Source: DATDEW01 sp046590205
GTDB lineage: Bacteria; Bacteroidota; Ignavibacteria; Palsa-1295
NCBI GenBank assembly: GCA_046590205.1
Contig: JBKJTT010000094.1
Coordinates: 1 to 8,720, forward strand
DNA: 8,720 nucleotides
Direction: 5' to 3'
Shown: positions 4,740 to 8,720 of the stretch, in pieces
Layout of the letters: each line of letters starts with the position of its first letter
Position numbering within the stretch: the stretch's first letter is position 1
Program-made: the position numbers and the translations under genes
The notes under the pieces: generated by a model
Seen by the model: the letters and a program-made list of their open reading frames with translations, nothing else
The model's database searches: none
Told to the model about the DNA's origin: nothing

Positions 4740-7648
4740 ATTTCGAAGACTGGAAAGGTTTAGACCTTAAGAGTTCGCCTCTTACTCGCAATCCCAATTT
4801 CGCCTTAGACCTTAAAAACTACCAGTTTGGTGAAGGGTTTTCTCTTGAGGGGAGAGAAGGCTATCAGGTTATTGGGCAAGCTGGAAACTTCCTCGGCATT
4901 CACAACTATTCATACGCATCAAGACAAGACGGTTCTACCGTTGAGGAACTGCTTGCAATAAACGATCATCTCTGGCGTTTAAAAACTTACTATCTCCGCA
5001 TTACTCGTGTTGCAGGTTCAACAACCTGGGGCTACCGCGTTTACTTAGACACTACGTCAGGTACGTTCAAATTTGAAATCACTCAGACCGGAGCGGCAAC
5101 CTTTACTCAAGATGTAGAGAGTGGTTTAGGCACCGATGCCTATACTGTATTTCAACTCTCTGCCGCAATTGATGCCTTAGCAAATTTTACTTGTAGTGTT
5201 GTTGAAACAAGTGGCACTGCCGCTAAGACTGCACGTGTTAATGGCGCAATGTCTGGTGTATCAACATTTACTGTCGATGCAGGGCATAACTATGTAGCTG
5301 GTGATATTGTTACCTTCTACGATTCTGCCGCTGGTAAACTTTCCTACCGCCTCCTTTCGTCTGTTACTGCCACTACTCTGACATGGAGCTCTGACTACGG
5401 CGTTGCTTCAGCAATTGACAATCTTCCACTCGGACCAAGCGCTGCGGTAGCTGCTGGAATTCCTCTTACTAATGGCTCTCAATCTCAATCAACTAGTGTA
5501 GCTGATGTTTCTTTCTACAACTGGAGCCCAATCTTCTATGATAATAGACTAGGAGAGAGAGACAAAGGACCGTTCTCCGATTTGTGGACAGCAAGAACTC
5601 GTACAGATTTTAGTCCGCCTTGCTTTATCAATTCAGGTGATAGTTGCTACATCGCAACGATGGTATCAGAGGCAGTCTCTGAAGGCTCACCCTATGGCTG
5701 GGTATATCGTTATGATGGCGTAGGTATTGCACGGGCAGGCTCACCAAGACACCAAGGACTGTATGTTGAAGCACTTTCGGCTGGCGCCCTTACTGGTAAT
5801 TATACGTGGCTAGGAACGTTTGTATACAAAGATGCAAACGGAGTTGAATGGGAAAGTAGAGCAATTGAGATTGCTACCAAAGCAATGACTGCTCAACGTT
5901 ACTCAATGGATATGTGGAACCTACAGATCCTTGCCCCGAACGAAGCGCAAATCTCTGCGATTACAGCTGCAACAAATACAATGACAGTTACGGCTGGACA
6001 CAGATTCTCAGTAGGGGATTACTGCTACTTCTGGAATAGTGCAACCTCTACCTACATAGCACGAAAGGTTACTGCCATCCAAACTCAATCGATTACGTTT
6101 AATGGCGCAGTTGCAAGCGTAACTACGGCAGTGCCTGGAGTACATAAAGTCAGGTTTGGCTTTAACCTTCGAGGAGCAAACGTTTCTGTACTGCCAGCTA
6201 CAAACTTAAGCACGATAACTGTCGATGCAGGGCATACTGTTGTTGTAGGTGATTGGGTATGGATTAACGATGTGACTTCTGGAGTTACTAAGTCAGTTAA
6301 GATTAACGCCATTACAGCAACCACCATAGGATGGGATGCAACTAAATACGGAAGTATGAATGCTGGCGTCCAATGGGTTTCTGTTGGTTACTGCTTAAGA
6401 ATTTACAGAACTAAAAACGGTGGCGCCACATTCTATAAAGTAGGAGAGAGTCCATTAGGGGAATCTATATCAACTCAGCTAATTGACAACACAGCCGATA
6501 CTGCACTAGGGGAAGCCTTTGATTTTCCCCTACCAGGTAGCGAACCTTACCTACTACCTAGAGCTAAGTTTCTATGTCTGCATCAAGGATGTTTAATTCT
6601 TGCTGGTGACTATGAAAACCCTAATACAGTTTCTATAGCACTACCTGGAGAACCAGAATTCTATCCAGCGGGATCTGGTGCGTTTGATATTGCTCCAACT
6701 ATCACAGGTCCGGTTACTGCCATTGCAAGTGATTCTCAGGATTCTCTCGCAGTCTTTAAGGCTAATGCTTACTATGATGTGCAAGGAGACATTACAACTC
6801 CAGGTGCGTACTCAATCAGAACAGTAACAGAAGGTGACTATGGAATCTCTTCTCACGCTTCAATTTCAAAAGTTAAAGGACTACTTATAGGTGTTGGCCT
6901 ATTGGGTATTATAGCTATCAGGGATGGACAGCTAATAACCGAACCAGGGGATCTCATATCTCCTGCATTCATAGGAAATACAAACATATCCTTTTCGAAG
7001 GCCATTGCGTGTAACGATTGGTCACGCAGGCACTACTCTATATACATTCCAGATTTAACAGCTAACCAGATTACTAACTCTCTTTCTTTTATTTCTGCTT
7101 ACAACGATAAAGGGCAGTGGTTTAATTGGCATTACTCACTTGGTCAGGAACCGAGTGGAGGTTCCATAGTGCATGATGAACGGAACTATCATCTCTCAAG
7201 AAGCTTAAATGGAACTACAGTTGCAAAGGCAGGAAATGTTTTTAGAAGCTTAAAGGTAGAAGAGCTTGGAGCGTTCGCTTACGTTGATAACGCCGTAGCT
7301 ATCTCATACAACATAGAACCTCAATGGATACACTTAAACGAACCTTCTATTGATAAGCAGATAGTTCAGATTAGAGCGTACTCTATAGTCTCATCTTATG
7401 AAGTTTTTGTTCCTTTCACCTTAAATGGTTCAACTTACAGAAACTTTCAAACTGCTACTTTCGATTCAGTCTTCTCCATGCCTTTCTCATCTTCTAGTAC
7501 CTTCTCTATTATTAAGGACTTAAAACCTACTGCTGTTAAATCACTTCTACTTAGACTTGAATCTGTTGCTTACAACCAACGACCTTTTATCACTGGAATT
7601 GAATATGTTCTTCGTGGTTCATACAAGAAAGAATCATTCTTGCCATGA
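4715..7648 (+). CDS. Large tail nozzle / stabilisation-like virion protein
   Basis: 977 residues from GTG 4715, three bases after the adaptor stop. The N-terminus F-E-D-W-K-G-L-D-L-K-S-S-P-L-T-R, then L-D-L-K-N-Y and R-E-G-Y-Q-V-I-G (10-54), is the usual head of big tail proteins that follow the adaptor gene in short-tailed phages (compare the roles of T7 gp12 and P22 gp10). Three copies of a roughly 50-residue beta module lie at 179-229, 413-464 and 492-546, each with T-V-x-A-G-H, then G-D, then a hydrophobic strand. Residues about 670-745 (LAVFKANAYYDVQGD, YGISSHASISKVKGLLIGVG, then IIAIRDG) look like propeller blades, as expected for a nozzle. The C-terminal 200 residues are beta-rich. No signal peptide or transmembrane helix is clear. 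It probably forms the tail tube or nozzle below the adaptor ring. A tail hub or fibre-holder role is the alternative. Confidence 0.65.
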   Translation: MAETTFIKNFEDWKGLDLKSSPLTRNPNFALDLKNYQFGEGFSLEGREGYQVIGQAGNFLGIHNYSYASRQDGSTVEELLAINDHLWRLKTYYLRITRVAGSTTWGYRVYLDTTSGTFKFEITQTGAATFTQDVESGLGTDAYTVFQLSAAIDALANFTCSVVETSGTAAKTARVNGAMSGVSTFTVDAGHNYVAGDIVTFYDSAAGKLSYRLLSSVTATTLTWSSDYGVASAIDNLPLGPSAAVAAGIPLTNGSQSQSTSVADVSFYNWSPIFYDNRLGERDKGPFSDLWTARTRTDFSPPCFINSGDSCYIATMVSEAVSEGSPYGWVYRYDGVGIARAGSPRHQGLYVEALSAGALTGNYTWLGTFVYKDANGVEWESRAIEIATKAMTAQRYSMDMWNLQILAPNEAQISAITAATNTMTVTAGHRFSVGDYCYFWNSATSTYIARKVTAIQTQSITFNGAVASVTTAVPGVHKVRFGFNLRGANVSVLPATNLSTITVDAGHTVVVGDWVWINDVTSGVTKSVKINAITATTIGWDATKYGSMNAGVQWVSVGYCLRIYRTKNGGATFYKVGESPLGESISTQLIDNTADTALGEAFDFPLPGSEPYLLPRAKFLCLHQGCLILAGDYENPNTVSIALPGEPEFYPAGSGAFDIAPTITGPVTAIASDSQDSLAVFKANAYYDVQGDITTPGAYSIRTVTEGDYGISSHASISKVKGLLIGVGLLGIIAIRDGQLITEPGDLISPAFIGNTNISFSKAIACNDWSRRHYSIYIPDLTANQITNSLSFISAYNDKGQWFNWHYSLGQEPSGGSIVHDERNYHLSRSLNGTTVAKAGNVFRSLKVEELGAFAYVDNAVAISYNIEPQWIHLNEPSIDKQIVQIRAYSIVSSYEVFVPFTLNGSTYRNFQTATFDSVFSMPFSSSSTFSIIKDLKPTAVKSLLLRLESVAYNQRPFITGIEYVLRGSYKKESFLP
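5249..5401 (+). repeat. Beta module A of the large tail protein
   Basis: Residues 179-229, with TVDAGH at 186-191 and AGD at 195-197, closing with SSVTATTLTW. It is aligned with modules B and C. Its DNA shares 19 identical bases with module C (5270-5288 against 6218-6236). Confidence 0.6.
5951..6106 (+). repeat. Beta module B of the large tail protein
   Basis: Residues 413-464: TVTAGH at 424-429, VGD at 433-435, then aromatic strand YCYFW and a closing KVTAIQTQSITF. It is the most diverged of the three at DNA level. Confidence 0.55.
6188..6352 (+). repeat. Beta module C of the large tail protein
   Basis: Residues 492-546: TVDAGH at 502-507, VGDWVWI, and closing NAITATTIGW, which mirrors SVTATTLTW in module A. 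It lies 28 residues after module B. Confidence 0.6.
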
Positions 7649-7678
7649 TAAAACTCCCTATTCTCAAATCATGGCAAG
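7639..7678 (+). promoter_or_regulatory. 11-bp perfect hairpin over the 7645 start
   Basis: CTTGCCATGAT (7639-7649) is the exact reverse complement of ATCATGGCAAG (7668-7678), with an 18-base loop. The upstream arm holds both the ATG of the next gene (7645-7647) and the overlapping TGA stop of the large tail gene (7646-7648). A second, exclusive stem CAAGAA (7624-7629) with TTCTTG (7637-7642) could release it. It is likely to hide the start until ribosomes arrive from upstream. Confidence 0.5.
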
Positions 7679-8097
7679 GGACTCTATTAAGATGGTCTTC
7701 TGAACTTCAAGCCTTTAGTCGTGAAGCTATTCCACCACAAGCGCGGCCATGGGATTTGAAGGTTACGCAAAACGGTAGCCCAACATTTACGAGTGTCAAC
7801 GTTCGTTATGCAGACTATTTCGACTACGGCACTTGGATTGAAGTTGATTGTTGCTTCTCAGGAACGTTCGGGGGAGTGGCTGGACGCTATGTTGATTTTA
7901 CTCTTCCCGTTAAAGCCAGAGCTAGAGCCGGACAGCAGTCTCCTATGATTGCAAACACATCAGATGGAACAGACCGTATCTGTGGCGTAGTAGTGCCGTC
8001 AGAAGGCGAGTTTGCCCGCCTAATTAATCTTGATGGTTCAAACTGGGCAACGGCAGGGGGCATGACATTTCGCATCACGGGGCGATATAGACCTTAG
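7645..8097 (+). CDS. Small beta-sandwich virion (knob-like) protein
   Basis: 150 residues. The ATG overlaps the preceding stop as ATGA. No good Shine-Dalgarno is seen, which fits re-initiation. Residues 1-30 are mixed and partly helical. From about 36 the protein alternates strands: WDLKVTQNG, FTSVNVRYADYFDYGTWIEVDCCFSG (48-73), RYVDFTLPVKARA (81-93), RICGVVVPSEGEFARLI, and TFRITGRYRP at the end. The order 'x-V-x-x-R-Y-x-x-Y-x-x-Y-G-x-W-I-E-V, Gly-rich turn, F-T-L-P-V' resembles small beta-sandwich heads of phage fibres and knobs that I recall from tail operons. Its place after the nozzle gene suggests a minor tail protein, perhaps a nozzle-tip or fibre-linked part. Signal peptide and membrane segments are absent. 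Structural role is likely; its exact part is unknown. Confidence 0.6.
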   Translation: MIKLPILKSWQGTLLRWSSELQAFSREAIPPQARPWDLKVTQNGSPTFTSVNVRYADYFDYGTWIEVDCCFSGTFGGVAGRYVDFTLPVKARARAGQQSPMIANTSDGTDRICGVVVPSEGEFARLINLDGSNWATAGGMTFRITGRYRP

Positions 8098-8106
8098 AAG
8101 ACCTAT

Positions 8107-8120
8107 CTTAAATAACTCAT
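8107..8120 (+). promoter_or_regulatory. Shared junction motif CTTAAATAACTCAT
   Basis: This junction sequence resembles CTTAAGAACTCAT at 920-932, with one mismatch and one gap, also lying between a stop and the next ATG. It might be a regulatory element or a remnant of common descent. No terminator hairpin is present in the 39-base gap 8098-8136. Confidence 0.2.
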
Positions 8121-8136
8121 CAACTACACTTAAAGT

Positions 8137-8720
8137 ATGGCCGCACAAAACACCAAACGAACAGAAAAAAAACGCAAGTCCGACAACAGAAAGAACCGTG
8201 CGCCTCAGTTAACTGACGAACAGAGAAAGTCTCGCGCTATTGCCGAAACCTTCCCAGACTGGGAGGCAGGAAACGCTGTAGCTGATAACTTCTTTAGTCC
8301 AGGAGTCATGGGACGGGTTAATCAAGACCAGGACCCAGCAACACAAAAGTTAATCAATCAGTACTCTGGCATCTCAGATGCTATGATGGCTAATCCGAGA
8401 AGTGCCGACACTGCTCAGTATCTTGATAGGTTTAAGTCATCGCTTGATGGTTATACTTCTGCCGAAAATCAAGGGATGCTTGAACAAGCTCGTCGTGGTT
8501 CAACACAAGACTATCAAAACGCTATGGGGCGTTTAGCTAAGACTAAAGCAAAGAGTAACGTTCGAGGTGCGGCATCTACTGCCATTGACCAAAACCTTGA
8601 GCAAGCACGAGCACAAATGGAAGCCACGCAACAGCAAGACCTGTTTGTTAAGAATGCCGATGAGAAACAAAGGAGACTAGGCGAATACGGCGGAGTTCTT
8701 CGAAGTACTGAACAATCTGA
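8137..8720 (+). CDS. Putative internal virion / ejection protein, 3' partial
   Basis: The frame opens at ATG 8137 and is uninterrupted to the window end (194 codons visible). Residues 1-33 are strongly basic (twelve Lys/Arg) and low in hydrophobics, as in a nucleic-acid- or membrane-binding head. Then come an AIAETFPDWEAGNAVADNFF segment (34-53), helices with DTAQYLDRFKSSLDGYTSAE (91-110), and an Ala/Gln-rich coiled-coil-like region. The latter contains AMGRLAKTKAKSNVRGAAST (129-148), then LEQARAQMEATQQQDLF and KQRRLGEYGGVLR. The G-R-L-A-x-x-x-A-x-S-x-V-R-G-A-A pattern followed by long Gln/Ala helices is a style I know from internal virion proteins of podoviruses and from other ejected proteins. 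Order after adaptor and nozzle genes supports that. No strong Shine-Dalgarno precedes the ATG (CTTAAAGT). Full length unknown. Confidence 0.65.
   Translation, partial: MAAQNTKRTEKKRKSDNRKNRAPQLTDEQRKSRAIAETFPDWEAGNAVADNFFSPGVMGRVNQDQDPATQKLINQYSGISDAMMANPRSADTAQYLDRFKSSLDGYTSAENQGMLEQARRGSTQDYQNAMGRLAKTKAKSNVRGAASTAIDQNLEQARAQMEATQQQDLFVKNADEKQRRLGEYGGVLRSTEQS

Noticed and set aside
149..8078. Minus-strand open frames (for example 149-418, 2735-3127, 3544-3852, 6085-6327)
   Set aside because: All lie opposite well-supported genes, have low-complexity Ser/Val/Arg-rich products and no gene-like spacing; they are mirror frames.
8098..8136. Terminator or promoter in the longest gap
   Set aside because: Only a four-pair stem (AAGA/TCTT) with no U-tract is present, and no -35/-10 pair is convincing.
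1..8720. CRISPR arrays, tRNA genes, insertion sequences, defence or toxin-antitoxin genes
   Set aside because: No regularly spaced repeats, cloverleaf sequence, transposase motifs or such domains were seen on either strand.

Overview
The window reads as part of the virion (late structural) gene block of a tailed bacteriophage or prophage, most likely one with a short tail. All ten genes are on the + strand and are packed head to tail, with overlaps or gaps of a few bases at most junctions. The products are beta-rich fibre or coat-like proteins, a head-tail adaptor, a very large tail protein, and alanine/glutamine/glycine-rich proteins of the internal-virion (ejection) type. I see no replication, lysis, integration, tRNA, CRISPR or metabolic genes. 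The host cannot be named from this window. The Sec-type signal peptide and the AGGAG ribosome binding site point only to a bacterial host. Base composition looks moderately AT-leaning by eye.

Layout. 2-916: the 3' part of a repeat-built fibre or coat protein, cut by the window start. 935-2221: a 428-residue modular virion-type protein that unexpectedly begins with a signal peptide. 2211-2333: a 40-codon gene with a TTG start and a strong Shine-Dalgarno, overlapping the previous gene. 2348-2704: a small protein with a ten-glycine linker. 2706-3566: a 286-residue protein resembling internal virion proteins. 3566-3754: a 62-residue acidic helical protein. 3758-4711: a 317-residue head-tail adaptor. 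4715-7648: a 977-residue tail nozzle/stabilisation-like protein. 7645-8097: a 150-residue beta-sandwich virion protein. 8137 to the window end: the N-terminal 194 residues of a helical, basic-headed protein of the ejection type.

How the genes fit together. Adaptor, then large tail protein, then small knob-like protein, then internal virion protein echoes the order 'tail tubular A, tail tubular B, internal virion proteins' of T7-like phages, and the adaptor/stabilisation genes of P22-like phages. The upstream beta-rich proteins probably decorate the capsid or form fibres. These roles come from domain style and gene order, not from a database search.

Most interesting points: (1) RNA hairpins at successive gene junctions (3758, 4715, 7645) that trap or display the next start codon, suggesting coupled translation in the adaptor-nozzle-knob block; (2) a signal peptide and a C-terminal cluster of six cysteines on a virion-type protein; (3) a short TTG-start gene with the best ribosome binding site seen in the window; (4) a beta module present three times in the large tail protein and apparently once in the signal-peptide protein. 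There is no long non-coding stretch: the longest gap is 39 bases (8098-8136).
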